Counted from the first letter of the stretch, positions 30,577-39,914 are shown. The stretch: DNA of 54,320 bases from Lentzea indica (GCF_012184385.1 NZ_VSRL01000038.1:1-54320); one strand, 5' to 3'. Notes: generated from the letters alone by a model not told the origin. Made by a program: numbers and translations.

Positions 30577-31607
30577 CAGGCTCCCGTCCAGTCGAGGATG
30601 ACCTTGCCGCACTTGCCTTCGCGCGCGGTGGCGAACGCCTCCGCGTGCTGCGTGTGGTCGTACCGGTGCGTGATCACCGGTGCGAGGTCGAGGCCGCGCT
30701 GCAGCAGCACGGTCATCGAGTACCAGGTCTCGAACATCTCGCGGCCGTAGATCCCCTTGATGTGCAGCATCTTCAGCACGACGCTGCTCCAGTCGACGGG
30801 GAACTCCTCCGCGGGCAGTCCCAGCATCGCGATGCGACCGCCGTGCGCCATGTTCGTGATCATGTCCCGCAGCGCGACCGGCTTGCCGGACATCTCCATG
30901 CCGACGTCGAAGCCCTCGGCCATGCCGAGCTCTTCCTGCGCCTGGGCGATCGTCTTCTCGGCGACGTTGACGGCGAGGTCGACGCCGACCTTGCGCGCCA
31001 GGTCCAGCCGGTGCTCAGAGATGTCGGTGATCACGACGTTGCGCGCGCCCGCGTGCTTCGCGACGGCGGCGGCCATGATCCCGATCGGCCCGGCACCCGT
31101 GATGATCACGTCCTCGCCGATGACCGGGAAGCTCAGCGCGGTGTGCACGGCGTTGCCGAACGGGTCGAAGATCGCGGCCACGTCGAGGTCGACGGGTGCG
31201 CGGTGCACCCACGCGTTCTGCTCGGGCAGCACGACGTACTGCGCGAACGCGCCGTTGGAGTGCACGCCGAGACCACGCGTGTTGGCGCACAGGTGGCGGC
31301 GCCCCGCCTTGCAGTTGCGGCACGTCCCGCACACGAGGTGGCCCTCGCCGCTGACCAGGTCGCCGGTTTTGACGCCGGTCACCGAGCCGCCGACCTCGAC
31401 GACCTCGCCGACGAACTCGTGGCCCAGTACCAGCGGCGCCTTGATGTTCTGCGCGGCCCAGTCGTCCCACGAGTCGATGTGCAGATCGGTGCCGCAGATG
31501 CCGGTGCGCAGCACTTTCACCACGACGTCGGTCGGACCCGGCGTGGGGTCGGGGACGTCGGTCAGTTCGAGGCCAGGCCCAGCGGCGACCTTGACGAGAG
31601 CCTTCAT
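30576..31607 (-). CDS. tdh: L-threonine 3-dehydrogenase
   Basis: A 343-residue zinc-dependent medium-chain dehydrogenase that oxidises threonine to 2-amino-3-ketobutyrate, the Kbl substrate. The catalytic zinc ligands lie in GICGTDLHI and GHEFVGEV. The structural zinc lobe is [15 protein letters not shown]. The NAD fold shows [38 protein letters not shown] is characteristic of Tdh. The ATG at 31607 gives the usual length. It leads the tdh-kbl operon, with repeats and a palindrome in the 90-base gap upstream. Confidence 0.95.
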   Translation of the reverse strand: MKALVKVAAGPGLELTDVPDPTPGPTDVVVKVLRTGICGTDLHIDSWDDWAAQNIKAPLVLGHEFVGEVVEVGGSVTGVKTGDLVSGEGHLVCGTCRNCKAGRRHLCANTRGLGVHSNGAFAQYVVLPEQNAWVHRAPVDLDVAAIFDPFGNAVHTALSFPVIGEDVIITGAGPIGIMAAAVAKHAGARNVVITDISEHRLDLARKVGVDLAVNVAEKTIAQAQEELGMAEGFDVGMEMSGKPVALRDMITNMAHGGRIAMLGLPAEEFPVDWSSVVLKMLHIKGIYGREMFETWYSMTVLLQRGLDLAPVITHRYDHTQHAEAFATAREGKCGKVILDWTGA

Positions 31608-31629
31608 GCGGGAAGTGTCACCCCACCCG

Positions 31630-31670
31630 CTTGTGCAGTCCATCGGGACTTTCTGAAGTCCTTGTGCAGT
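31630..31670 (-). promoter_or_regulatory. Direct repeats and palindrome upstream of tdh
   Basis: CTTGTGCAGT occurs at 31630-31639 and again at 31661-31670. Between them lies GGACTT-TCTG-AAGTCC (31646-31661), a perfect inverted repeat. The block starts 23 bases before the tdh start, suggesting a regulator-binding site. No known consensus was recognised. Confidence 0.4.
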
Positions 31671-31697
31671 TCAGCTGTATTGGTGAACGTACCGCGA

Positions 31698-32231
31698 TCA
31701 GCGCTTCCGCTTGATCACCACAGATCCGCCGCGCACCGCGCCCTTGAGCTGGAAGTGCGGGCGGCCGACCGCGTTGTGGACCTTGTCCTTCAGCTCGCCT
31801 GCGGTGATCTCCACGGCGTCGATGTTGACCGACGAACCAGGGGGCAGCAGGAGTTTCACCGAACCCAGCGACACGTCGAGATCGATGTCGACGACCGGCG
31901 GCACGTCGGCGGCGGTGAAGTCGAGGTTGGTCGAGCCGAGCGTGTTGCGGATGACCAGCTCGCGCGGCACGACCCAGTTGCCCTTGCGGACGGTGGTGCC
32001 CATCGTGTTCTTCAGCTCGGTGCGCGCGTGGGCCAGCTCGTTGTTGATCATGCCCGGCAGGTCGACCAGCACGCCGTTCAGATCAGACCTGGTCACGGCG
32101 GCCAACGCGGTGTCAGTGCGGGCGGTGAACTCGTCGAGCGTGATCATGCCGCGGCCGACCGCCTTGTTCAGCAGGCTGACGACGTGCTCACGTTCCGCGT
32201 CGGACACGCGTAACTCTCTGGGGTCTGTCAT
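31698..32231 (-). CDS. DUF1707 / LiaF-like protein
   Basis: A 177-residue protein. Residues 1-55 form a DUF1707 domain (LRVSDAEREHVVSLLNKAVG, then GMITLDEFTARTDTALAA). The C-terminal half, with NTLGSTNLDFTAADVPPVVD and VSLGSVKLLLPPG, resembles the strand-rich LiaF C-terminal domain that senses cell-wall stress. No membrane segment is evident. The ATG overlaps the stop of the upstream response-regulator gene, so it is the third gene of a kinase-regulator-DUF1707 operon. A modulating role is inferred from the LiaFSR analogy. Confidence 0.85.
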   Translation of the reverse strand: MTDPRELRVSDAEREHVVSLLNKAVGRGMITLDEFTARTDTALAAVTRSDLNGVLVDLPGMINNELAHARTELKNTMGTTVRKGNWVVPRELVIRNTLGSTNLDFTAADVPPVVDIDLDVSLGSVKLLLPPGSSVNIDAVEITAGELKDKVHNAVGRPHFQLKGAVRGGSVVIKRKR

Positions 32232-32890
32232 TTCCCTGCCTCCGGTTCGCTGTCGAGACCGTGCTCGATGGCATAACGCGCTAGCTCCACCCGGTTGTGC
32301 AGTTGCAGTTTGCGCAATGTCGATTGGACGTGGTTCTCGACCGTGCGGTGGGAGATCACCAGGCGGTTCGCGATCTGGCGTGCGGTCAGGCCCTTCGCCA
32401 CCAGCCGCAGCACCTCGGTCTCCCGATCGGTGAGCTGAGGCTTCTCGTCCGAGTCGTCGGGCGCGGCGGCCATCCGCCGGTACTCGCCCAGGACCAGACC
32501 CGCGAGGCCCGCGGTGAACACGGCGTCACCGGCCGCGGTCCTGGACACGGCCTCGACCAGCTCGTCCGCGGACGCCGACTTCACCAGGTAGCCCGACGCG
32601 CCCGCCTTCACGGCCTGCAGCACGTCGTCGTGCTCGCCGGACGCGGACAGCACCAGCACGCGCGTCTCGGGCAGCTCGCCGGTGATCATCAGGGTGGCGT
32701 CGACACCGGAGAGCTCGCCCAGGTTGAGGTCCATCAGCACCACGTTGGGGCGCACGGCCTTCGCGATGCGCACGGCAGAGGCGGCATCACCGGCCGTCGC
32801 CACGATCTCGAAGCCGCGCTCCGCCAAGTCACGTGCGACGCCCTCGCGCCACATCGGATGGTCGTCCACGACCATCACCGAGACCGTCAT
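32228..32890 (-). CDS. NarL/LuxR-type response regulator
   Basis: A 220-residue regulator. The receiver domain has VVDDHPMWREGV and the phospho-acceptor Asp54 in VVLMDLNLGELSG, plus Lys in GYLVKSASADEL. The C-terminal GerE HTH reads LTDRETEVLRLVAKGLTARQ then VENHVQSTLRKLQLHNR. The start overlaps the end of the kinase gene and its stop overlaps the DUF1707 gene, giving a coupled three-gene operon. The probable target is envelope-stress genes, as inferred from neighbours. Confidence 0.94.
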   Translation of the reverse strand: MTVSVMVVDDHPMWREGVARDLAERGFEIVATAGDAASAVRIAKAVRPNVVLMDLNLGELSGVDATLMITGELPETRVLVLSASGEHDDVLQAVKAGASGYLVKSASADELVEAVSRTAAGDAVFTAGLAGLVLGEYRRMAAAPDDSDEKPQLTDRETEVLRLVAKGLTARQIANRLVISHRTVENHVQSTLRKLQLHNRVELARYAIEHGLDSEPEAGK

Positions 32891-34047
32891 CTTGCCGCCC
32901 CCTTCCTGAACACCCGAACCTCCCATTCCGTGCCCTCCCCCGGCCCGGTCTGGAGCTCCAGCGTGCCGCCCAGCGATTCCACCCGGCCTTTGATCGACTT
33001 CTCGATGCCCATCCTGCCTTCCGCGGCAGCGGACTCCATCCGTCCTTCCGGGATGCCGGGACCATCGTCCCGGACACTCAACACGATTTCTTCCCCGAGG
33101 TCTTCGAGCAGCACCCAGGCCCGCGCGTCCTCGCCGGCGTGCTTGTCCACGTTGGACAGTGCTTCGCGGACGAGCGACGTGAGCTCGCCCGCGGCCGGTG
33201 CGGCGAGCATGACCTGGGTGGCCGGTGTGGACACCTGGATCCTCGGCGTGGCGAGGAGCTGCAGGCCGGGTCGCAGGTCGATCTCTCCATCCACAGTGGA
33301 GTCGGTGGGTGCGGCGGCCACGAGGTTCCGCAGCGCGACCTCCTGCTCGCCTGCGAGCTTCGCCAGTTCCGCTGCCTCGCCGCCGACCTCCATGCCGCGC
33401 TTGCGCACGCGGGCGAGGACCTGCAGCACGCTGTCGTGGATCGAGCGCGCGAGCCGTTCGCGTTCCGCCGTCGCCGCTTCCGTGCGCAACGCCTGGGCGA
33501 GCCGCACCGCCGAACGCCGTGCGGTGGCCGAGGCCATGCCGACGACCATGCCGGCGCCGGCGAGCAGCACCACGTCGCGCAGCAGGTCGAGGCTCGGCAC
33601 GCCCTTCGACAGGTAGGTGAAGAGGCCGACGGCCATCCCGCCCGCGAAGCCCGCGAACGACCCGCCGAGCGCGCCGAGCGCGACCGCGGGCACGCAGGCC
33701 CAGATCGTGGTGATCAGCGGAACGTTCAGGGTCAGCAGCTGGTGGTCCGACATGATCAGGGGCGACAACGACATGAGCCCGCAGGTCAGGGCCAGGTCGA
33801 CCAGCACGATCGGCCAGCGCCTGCCCCACGTCGTGCTGTAGGCGCGGCTGGTGAAGACGGACCACAGCGCCATCACCCCGAGCGTGGTCCACGCGAGCCA
33901 CGGCCGGATGTAACCGGATTGGTTCGCGATCACGTTCGCCGCCGCGAACAGGAATGTGACTATGCGTAGCGCAATCGTCCCGCGCCACAGCGGCGTGGCG
34001 GGGTCGTCGATCACCTTCGTCACACGTTCGGCAGGCAATTTGCGCAC
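32887..34047 (-). CDS. Sensor histidine kinase (MacS-like, NarL-type)
   Basis: A 386-residue membrane kinase. Five or six hydrophobic segments occupy residues 24-172 with no large external domain. The HisKA_3 motif RERLARSIHDSVLQVLARV places the phospho-His at 204. The C-terminal HATPase has REALSNVDKHAG and VRDDGPGIPEGRM. The form matches the MacS-type kinases of actinobacteria. It most likely phosphorylates the regulator encoded directly downstream. The GTG at 34047 is divergent from the diguanylate cyclase gene. Confidence 0.92.
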   Translation of the reverse strand: MRKLPAERVTKVIDDPATPLWRGTIALRIVTFLFAAANVIANQSGYIRPWLAWTTLGVMALWSVFTSRAYSTTWGRRWPIVLVDLALTCGLMSLSPLIMSDHQLLTLNVPLITTIWACVPAVALGALGGSFAGFAGGMAVGLFTYLSKGVPSLDLLRDVVLLAGAGMVVGMASATARRSAVRLAQALRTEAATAERERLARSIHDSVLQVLARVRKRGMEVGGEAAELAKLAGEQEVALRNLVAAAPTDSTVDGEIDLRPGLQLLATPRIQVSTPATQVMLAAPAAGELTSLVREALSNVDKHAGEDARAWVLLEDLGEEIVLSVRDDGPGIPEGRMESAAAEGRMGIEKSIKGRVESLGGTLELQTGPGEGTEWEVRVFRKGAAR

Positions 34048-34188
34048 GCTGTGCTCCTTTCGGACACCATCCTGCCGCGTGAACGTGTGCTGGCTAACCC
34101 CCAGGTGGCCGTCTTCTGCCGAACGGAGGAATGTGCGACGCTCTCCGGGTTCGGGGCAGCGCTCCCGGTTGGGGGGAGGGCAATACAG

Positions 34189-35385
34189 GTGCGGGACTGG
34201 CCGGTGTGGAGTTTGCGGAGGCCCGCGCTCTGTTACTGGTTGATCATCGACCTCGCCGCACTGGCCACCGTCACCTACGTGATCGTCTCCACGGCCACCC
34301 CGTCACCGTCCGAAATCGGCAGGTTCGCCGCCATCGCGGGCACCGCGGGCGCCGTGATCATCGGCAGCTCCATCTACAGCCACCGCCTCGGCGAGACCGA
34401 GCGCAACCCGTGGGCAGCCCACCTGTCCTATCTGACGGCCGGCATCCTCGCCCTGCCCCCGAACCTGATGGTCCTGCTGCTCTTCGGCCCGGCGCTGCAC
34501 TGCCTGCTGGCGCAACGCCCCGAGACGTACCGCTGGATCTACACGCTCAGCGCCACGACGCTCGCCGTCTTCGCCACCCGTTACCTGCTCGGCTGGTCGA
34601 ACCCGCACGCCAGTTTGCTGATCATGGTGCTCGGCGCGGCCGTCCTGCTGATTCTCCGGGCAGCCCTGATCGCGTTCGGCTTGAAGCTGCGCAACCCGTC
34701 CGCGACCTTCGAGGAGAACGTCGGCGAACCCATCGACGTCGTCCTGGGCATCGTCGCGGTGTCGATCGGCGGCCTCATGGGCTGCGTGGCGGAGTCCAAC
34801 GCCATCCATGCCCTGATCGCCGGCCCGCCCCTGGCCCTGCTGGAACGAGCCGCCCAGCTCCCGCAGTGGCGCCGCTCGGCCCAGCGTGACGCCAAGACCG
34901 GTCTCGCCAACGCCGTGCATTGGGACAGCCGCGCCCGCTACGAACTGACCAAGGGCTCCGGCCGCACTCGTCCCATGGCCGTGATGCTCCTCGACCTCGA
35001 CCACTTCAAGAAGGTCAACGACGAGGTCGGCCACCTCGCGGGCGACGCCGCTCTGGCCGCCATTTCCCTGCTGCTGCGCGGAACCGTTCGTCGTGGCGAT
35101 CTCGTCGGCCGGTTCGGTGGCGAGGAGTTCGTCGTGCTGCTCCCCGAGGCCACGCCTGACGAAGCCGAGTCGGTCGCGGAACGCGTGCGCAAGGCCGTGG
35201 CCGCACTTCGGGTGCCGACGATGGCGACCGATGGGAAGCCGCACGAGCTGCGCGGGCTGACCGTGTCGATCGGCGTGGCCACCACGACCCGGTTCGGCTA
35301 CGAGCTGCCGGATCTGTTGGTGGCGGCGGATGCGGCGTTGCTGGCGGCCAAGGCGTACGGCCGCAACCTCGTGTCGATGGCCTAG
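34189..35385 (+). CDS. Membrane diguanylate cyclase (GGDEF)
   Basis: A 398-residue protein with about six hydrophobic segments (residues ~15-220) and a C-terminal GGDEF domain. The active site reads RFGGEEFVVLLPEA, an intact GGEEF, so synthesis of c-di-GMP from GTP is expected. MLLDLDHFKKVNDEVGHLAGD is the usual metal/substrate part. No EAL domain and no clear RxxD inhibitory site are visible. GTG at 34189 was chosen because GGGAGGG lies 8 bases before it; the frame is open further upstream to 34051. It ends 4 bases inside the convergent permease gene. Confidence 0.9.
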   Translation: MRDWPVWSLRRPALCYWLIIDLAALATVTYVIVSTATPSPSEIGRFAAIAGTAGAVIIGSSIYSHRLGETERNPWAAHLSYLTAGILALPPNLMVLLLFGPALHCLLAQRPETYRWIYTLSATTLAVFATRYLLGWSNPHASLLIMVLGAAVLLILRAALIAFGLKLRNPSATFEENVGEPIDVVLGIVAVSIGGLMGCVAESNAIHALIAGPPLALLERAAQLPQWRRSAQRDAKTGLANAVHWDSRARYELTKGSGRTRPMAVMLLDLDHFKKVNDEVGHLAGDAALAAISLLLRGTVRRGDLVGRFGGEEFVVLLPEATPDEAESVAERVRKAVAALRVPTMATDGKPHELRGLTVSIGVATTTRFGYELPDLLVAADAALLAAKAYGRNLVSMA

Positions 35386-36542
35386 AGGTCCTTGACCCGC
35401 TCGCTCGTGTCGTCCTTCGGCGCAGTGTCCTGTGGATTCAGCACGTCCACCTTCTCCGGGTTCTGCTCCGCGTCCGCGTCCGACAGCAGCGACCGGATCC
35501 CGGAGTTCAGCACCGCCAGCAACGGCACCGCGAGCAACGCCCCGGCGATCCCGCCCGTGACCAACCCGCCCGCGATCGCCAGAACCACCGCCAGCGGGTG
35601 CAGCTTGACTGCCCGTCCCAGCAGCAGCGGCTGCAGCACGTGCGACTCCAGCTGCATCACGCCGATGAGCACAGCGAGCACGACCAGTGCCGCGATCGGC
35701 CCGTTGGTCACCAACGCGATCAACACCGCCACGGCACCCGTGAACACCGCACCGATGATCGGGATGAACGCACCGAGGAACACCAACGCCGACAACGGCA
35801 CCACCAGCGGCACGCCGATGATCGCGAGTCCGATGCCGACACCCACGGCGTCCACGATCGCGACAACGGCCGTTGCGCGCACATAAGAAACGAGAGAGCC
35901 GAACCCGCGACGACCGGCCACGTCGACACGCTGGCGCACGTCGCGAGGCACCGCACGGATCACGAACCGCCAGATGCCGTCGCCGTCGTGCAAGAAGAAG
36001 ATGAGCGTGAACAGAGCCAGCAGCAGCCCGGTCAGCGCCTCGCCGACAGTCGCGGCGGTGGTCAGCGCACCGGAGGTGATCTCGGCCTGGTTCTCCTTGA
36101 TCGTCTTCACGATCTCGTTGAGGTAGTTCTGCAGCTGCGCGTCGGACAGGTGCGCGGGCCCGTCCTTCAGCCACTGCTGGATCGTGTCGAGCGATGCCCC
36201 CACCTGTGTCTGCAGTTCGGGAAGACCCCGGGAGAACTCGCTGATCACGAACGTCAGCACGCCGCCGAGCACACCGATGCCGATGATCATCATCACAGTC
36301 GTCGCCACGCCGCGCGGGACCCGCCACTCGACGAGCTTCGTGACGCCGGGCGACAGCAACGCGGCGAGCAGCAGCGCGATTGCGACGGGGATCACGATCG
36401 AGGCGAGAAAGCCGAACACGTACGCGACCACGTACAACGCGGCCACCACAACGACGAACCGCCAGCTCAGCGCGGCACTTACCCGTAGCAGCAGCGGAAC
36501 GCGACTGCTGATCTCCGATTCCGGTGCGCTCACGTGCCTCAC
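35382..36542 (-). CDS. AI-2E family transporter (PerM/YhhQ-type permease)
   Basis: A 386-residue protein with about seven to eight hydrophobic segments. The family signs are the paired N-terminal segments, a central soluble region (about residues 100-155) and the late ALVFLGAFIPIIGAVFTGAV and GVMQLESHVLQPLLLGRAV motifs, which are highly diagnostic. The family was named for autoinducer-2 export, but many members do other things, including ion antiport. A charged tail (DTAPKDDTSERVKDL) closes the protein. An alternative GTG start lies at 36533. Confidence 0.9.
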   Translation of the reverse strand: MRHVSAPESEISSRVPLLLRVSAALSWRFVVVVAALYVVAYVFGFLASIVIPVAIALLLAALLSPGVTKLVEWRVPRGVATTVMMIIGIGVLGGVLTFVISEFSRGLPELQTQVGASLDTIQQWLKDGPAHLSDAQLQNYLNEIVKTIKENQAEITSGALTTAATVGEALTGLLLALFTLIFFLHDGDGIWRFVIRAVPRDVRQRVDVAGRRGFGSLVSYVRATAVVAIVDAVGVGIGLAIIGVPLVVPLSALVFLGAFIPIIGAVFTGAVAVLIALVTNGPIAALVVLAVLIGVMQLESHVLQPLLLGRAVKLHPLAVVLAIAGGLVTGGIAGALLAVPLLAVLNSGIRSLLSDADAEQNPEKVDVLNPQDTAPKDDTSERVKDL

Positions 36543-36612
36543 GTTAACTGTTCAGCCCCTGGTAAAGCCGGAAGCTGATAGGGATGATCCGATTCGTCAG
36601 GGGAGGGCGATA

Positions 36613-38790
36613 GTGATCAAGCCGGAAGACTTGACCGATCTCGAACGCCAGGTCGCCGGGGCCTATGCGGGCGGCACCGAGATCGATCTGACCGGACAGA
36701 GCGTCCGCGGTGAAGTGCTCACCGGATTGCTCACCGGCATGTACCGCGTTCCGCGCAAGGGTTTGCCCGCGCTGCGGCTGCGAAACGCCAGAGTCACCGG
36801 CAAGTTCGAGCTGGAGGGCACCCGCGTCACGCGGGTCATCGACCTCACCCACTGCAGGTTCGAGGAGTCGCTCGACCTCCGCATGGCCCGCCTCATCGGA
36901 CTGAGACTCCGCGGCACCCGCGTCCCGGGACTCCAGGGCCGCAACCTCCGTGTGTTCAGCGACCTGGTCCTCGAAGCCGGCTTCACCTGCACCGGCACCG
37001 TCGACCTCACCGACGCCGCCGTCGACGGCACGCTCCGGCTGGCAGGCGCGGTCTTGAGGAGCGACACGAACCACGCGCTCCTCGGCGCCCGCCTGCGGGT
37101 GAGCGGATCCATCCAGGCCATCGCGATGCGGGCCCAGGGAGAGGTGCGCCTGCGAGGCGCGGCGATCGGCGGCAGCGTCCACCTCGGCGGTGCGCGGCTG
37201 ATCAACACCGGGCAGGACGCGCTGGAGGCGTCCGGCATCGTCGTCGCGGGCAACGTCTTCTGCAACGCCGATGGCGGCCGCTTCACGGCGGAGGGCCGGG
37301 TGCTGTTCGACGGTGCGCGCGTCGGCGGGAACCTCGAGTTCACCGGCGCCCGCCTGCACTCCACCCACCACGTCGACAGTCAGGTGCTGGTCCTGCCGCA
37401 CGGGTCGGCGGACGAGGCGGCGACGCTGGTGGCCGACCGCATCCGGGTCGAGGGCAACGTCGAGCTGGACGACGGCTTCACCAGCACCGGCACGGTCCGG
37501 CTGCCGAACGCGAGCATCGGCGGATACCTGCGGTTGTCCGGCGCGGTGATCGGGCCGCGCGACGTCGCGGAGGAGCTCGCCGGCGACATCACCAACCGCA
37601 TCCCCGTCGCCCTGCACGCGGACGGCATGCAGGTCCGCGGCGACGTCGAGGCCCGTAGCGCGGTCAACGGCGCGGGCACCCGGTCGTTGCCGCTGCAGAC
37701 CTACGGCCAGGTACGGCTGTCGAACGCGAACATCATGGGCAGCGCCAGCATGTCCGGGGTGTCGCTGCACGGGCCGGGCATCGACGTGCTGTTCGCCGAC
37801 CGCCTGGAGATCGGCGGGACCCTCTTCCTCCGCGACCTGAAGGCCAAGGGCTCGATCCGGCTGCAGAACGCGAACATCGGCTCCACCCTCGACATGTCCG
37901 GCGCCGAACTCACCCTTCCGCGACTCCGGGCGAACGGCACGCAGAAGCCGTCACTCGACGCGCGCGCCATCACGATCGGCAAGGACCTCCTGTGCAGCCG
38001 CGGGTTCACCGCGGTCGGCGGTGTGCGGATCCGGCTGGGCGAGGTCGGCAAGATGGCGACGTTCAGCGACTCGCACCTCGGCTCGACCTCCGCGGACATC
38101 GCGCTCAACGCGTACGGCCTCACCGTGCACCAGTTCCGCCTGCACATCCCCGAGGGCCAGCAGCCCAAGGGCAAGGTCGTGCTGAGCAGGCTGAAGGCGG
38201 TGTCGGTCACCGACGGCCCCGGCCTGTGGGACGCGGAAGGCGGCGTCGCCGTCGACGACTTCGAGTTCGCCGGCATCACCGCTGATCCCGATGTTCCGGT
38301 CGAAACCCGGCTGCGGTGGCTGCTCAAGGTGCAGCCGGACTTCGCGCCCGGACCGTACGAGCAGCTCGCCGCCGTCTACCAACAGGGCGGTGAGGAGGAG
38401 CTCGCGCAGAAGGTCCAGCTGGAGAAGCAACGCCGCCGCTACTCCGAGCTCGGCAGGGCCGGCCGGGTCTGGGGCGCCGTGCAGCGGTGGACGGTCGGCT
38501 ACGGCTACCGGCCGTGGCTCGCGATCTGCTGGCTCGGCGTGTTCTGGCTGGGCGGCGCGTTGTGGTTCAACTGGCACCCGATGATCAAGCTCAACAAGGA
38601 CGAGGACCCGGTGTGGAACGCCTGGCTCCTCTCCCTCGACCTGCTGCTGCCCATCGTCGACTTCGGTCACGACGGGAAATGGCAGTTCACCGGCGCATCG
38701 CAGTGGATCTCCGGTCTGCTCGTCGCCGTGGGGTGGGTGCTCGCGTCGACCGCCGCGGCCGGTGCGGCTCGGGTGCTCAAGCGCGTTTGA
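36613..38790 (+). CDS. Beta-solenoid repeat protein with C-terminal membrane anchor
   Basis: A 725-residue protein. From about residue 30 to 560 it is made of imperfect repeats of roughly 20-40 residues, with units such as LPALRLRNARVTGKFELEG, VRLPNASIGGYLRLSGAV, VRLSNANIMGSASMSGVS and IRLQNANIGSTLDMSGAEL. The regular L/V spacing indicates a beta-solenoid like pentapeptide-repeat or bactofilin-like proteins. After a helical linker (YEQLAAVYQQGGEEELAQKV), two hydrophobic segments close the protein. Similar actinobacterial proteins are sometimes labelled membrane-associated oxidoreductase, for which no motif is visible. GTG at 36613 follows GGGGAGGG. There is no signal peptide, so the solenoid is probably cytoplasmic. 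Confidence 0.75.
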   Translation: MIKPEDLTDLERQVAGAYAGGTEIDLTGQSVRGEVLTGLLTGMYRVPRKGLPALRLRNARVTGKFELEGTRVTRVIDLTHCRFEESLDLRMARLIGLRLRGTRVPGLQGRNLRVFSDLVLEAGFTCTGTVDLTDAAVDGTLRLAGAVLRSDTNHALLGARLRVSGSIQAIAMRAQGEVRLRGAAIGGSVHLGGARLINTGQDALEASGIVVAGNVFCNADGGRFTAEGRVLFDGARVGGNLEFTGARLHSTHHVDSQVLVLPHGSADEAATLVADRIRVEGNVELDDGFTSTGTVRLPNASIGGYLRLSGAVIGPRDVAEELAGDITNRIPVALHADGMQVRGDVEARSAVNGAGTRSLPLQTYGQVRLSNANIMGSASMSGVSLHGPGIDVLFADRLEIGGTLFLRDLKAKGSIRLQNANIGSTLDMSGAELTLPRLRANGTQKPSLDARAITIGKDLLCSRGFTAVGGVRIRLGEVGKMATFSDSHLGSTSADIALNAYGLTVHQFRLHIPEGQQPKGKVVLSRLKAVSVTDGPGLWDAEGGVAVDDFEFAGITADPDVPVETRLRWLLKVQPDFAPGPYEQLAAVYQQGGEEELAQKVQLEKQRRRYSELGRAGRVWGAVQRWTVGYGYRPWLAICWLGVFWLGGALWFNWHPMIKLNKDEDPVWNAWLLSLDLLLPIVDFGHDGKWQFTGASQWISGLLVAVGWVLASTAAAGAARVLKRV

Positions 38791-38926
38791 TCTTGAGCAT
38801 GGCGACGTGCGGTGATCACAGCGTGTGAGATTGACTTGCACGCTGTGTCCGTCACACGATGTAGTTAACCGGGCGCTGTGAGCGTGCGTTCTGGGTGGTG
38901 CGACTGGCACTGTTCACCACGTCGAC
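38791..38926. promoter_or_regulatory. Promoter region of the surface-protein genes
   Basis: This gap holds CGTGTGA (38822-38828) and TCACACG (38852-38858) as inverted arms, with TTGACT at 38831-38836 and TTGCAC at 38836-38841 as possible -35 boxes. TGTAGT at 38860-38865 could be a -10 box. The evidence is weak. Confidence 0.3.
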
Positions 38927-39745
38927 TTGATCACGTTGATCGTCGGCGAATCCCTTGAGCGCCACCGAGTAGCGAGGTTACCTGCGTTGTTCTCCGCTGA
39001 TCTGCGAGCGAAGACGGGAGCGAACGGCATCCGCCGGTTCGCCACCCGAGCGCTGCTCGCTGTTGGCGGAGCGATCGCGGGTACGGCCGTTGCCTGGGTG
39101 CTGACCACGTCATCGGCGGACGCCGCTGAAGACGTGCAGCAGTTCGACGTCGTCACCAAGATCGTCTCTGTTGACGAGAAGCTGCCGGCCGTCGTCCCCG
39201 CTGCCACGGCAGTGCACAAGATCGACGACACGTTGCGCGCCGAGCAGCAGAAGGCTCGCGCCGCTCTGCCGGACGTGCAGGTCTCCAAGGCGGTCGAGCA
39301 GATCGCCGAGCGGATCCTGCCGCAGATCACCAGGACCGGTCAGTCCTCAGCCCCCGCCACGGCGCGGTCGATGGACGTGACGTTCCCGGAGATCCCGGCT
39401 CCCCCCGCCGATGCCGGACAGTCGCCGGCCCCGGTGGTCTCGCAGTTCACCGGCCCGTCCGGTGCTTCGTGGACGGACCTGTTGCAGCACAACGACTTCG
39501 TCGTGCCGTCCGAACAGCGTCCGTCCCTGCCCAGCAACCCGTTCCCGAAGCTGCCCGTCCCGGCCCCCGCGCCGGTGCAGTGCACTTCGTGCTCCGACGG
39601 TTCTGGTTCTGCGAACGGCAGCAAGACCGCTGCCTTCGCTGCGTCCGGCAACGCCAACGGCACCTCGGTGACGCGCGCTCTCGCGCCGTCCACCGACGAG
39701 GTGACCGTGACGCCGGGCAAGCAGCCCGGTATCAACCCCGACTGA
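38927..39745 (+). CDS. Secreted protein of unknown function upstream of the repeat protein
   Basis: A 272-residue protein. Residues ~38-65 form a signal peptide (FATRALLAVGGAIAGTAVAW, then SSADA before the mature end), preceded by a long N-terminus if the TTG at 38927 is used; TTG at 38987 would remove the extension. The mature part is Ala/Pro-rich and low in complexity, with one CTSC pair and a late ASGNANGTSVTRALAPS segment that echoes the GN-rich repeats of the next gene. No enzyme motif is seen. The next gene lies 188 bases downstream in the same direction, so the two may work together at the surface. Confidence 0.6.
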   Translation: MITLIVGESLERHRVARLPALFSADLRAKTGANGIRRFATRALLAVGGAIAGTAVAWVLTTSSADAAEDVQQFDVVTKIVSVDEKLPAVVPAATAVHKIDDTLRAEQQKARAALPDVQVSKAVEQIAERILPQITRTGQSSAPATARSMDVTFPEIPAPPADAGQSPAPVVSQFTGPSGASWTDLLQHNDFVVPSEQRPSLPSNPFPKLPVPAPAPVQCTSCSDGSGSANGSKTAAFAASGNANGTSVTRALAPSTDEVTVTPGKQPGINPD

Positions 39746-39897
39746 TTTCAGCGCGCGGTCCGCGGCAGCCACCTCCCCGGCTGTCCGGAAGTCGACCGTC
39801 GCGCTTTTTCTTGCGCTCCTTCCGGTCGATCACCGCGTGCGACTCCCCCGGTGATGACGCGCCCTCCCCTGCGCGTCCCGGCCCCACCCCTAGAGCC

Positions 39898-39914
39898 CCC
39901 GTCGCTGAGACGGG
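39898..39914 (+). promoter_or_regulatory. Small hairpin before the repeat-protein ribosome site
   Basis: CCCGTC-GCTGA-GACGGG folds as a 6-bp hairpin seven bases before GGAAGGAGA, the ribosome site for the ATG at 39934. It could influence translation; no known riboswitch was recognised in the 188-base gap. Confidence 0.35.
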
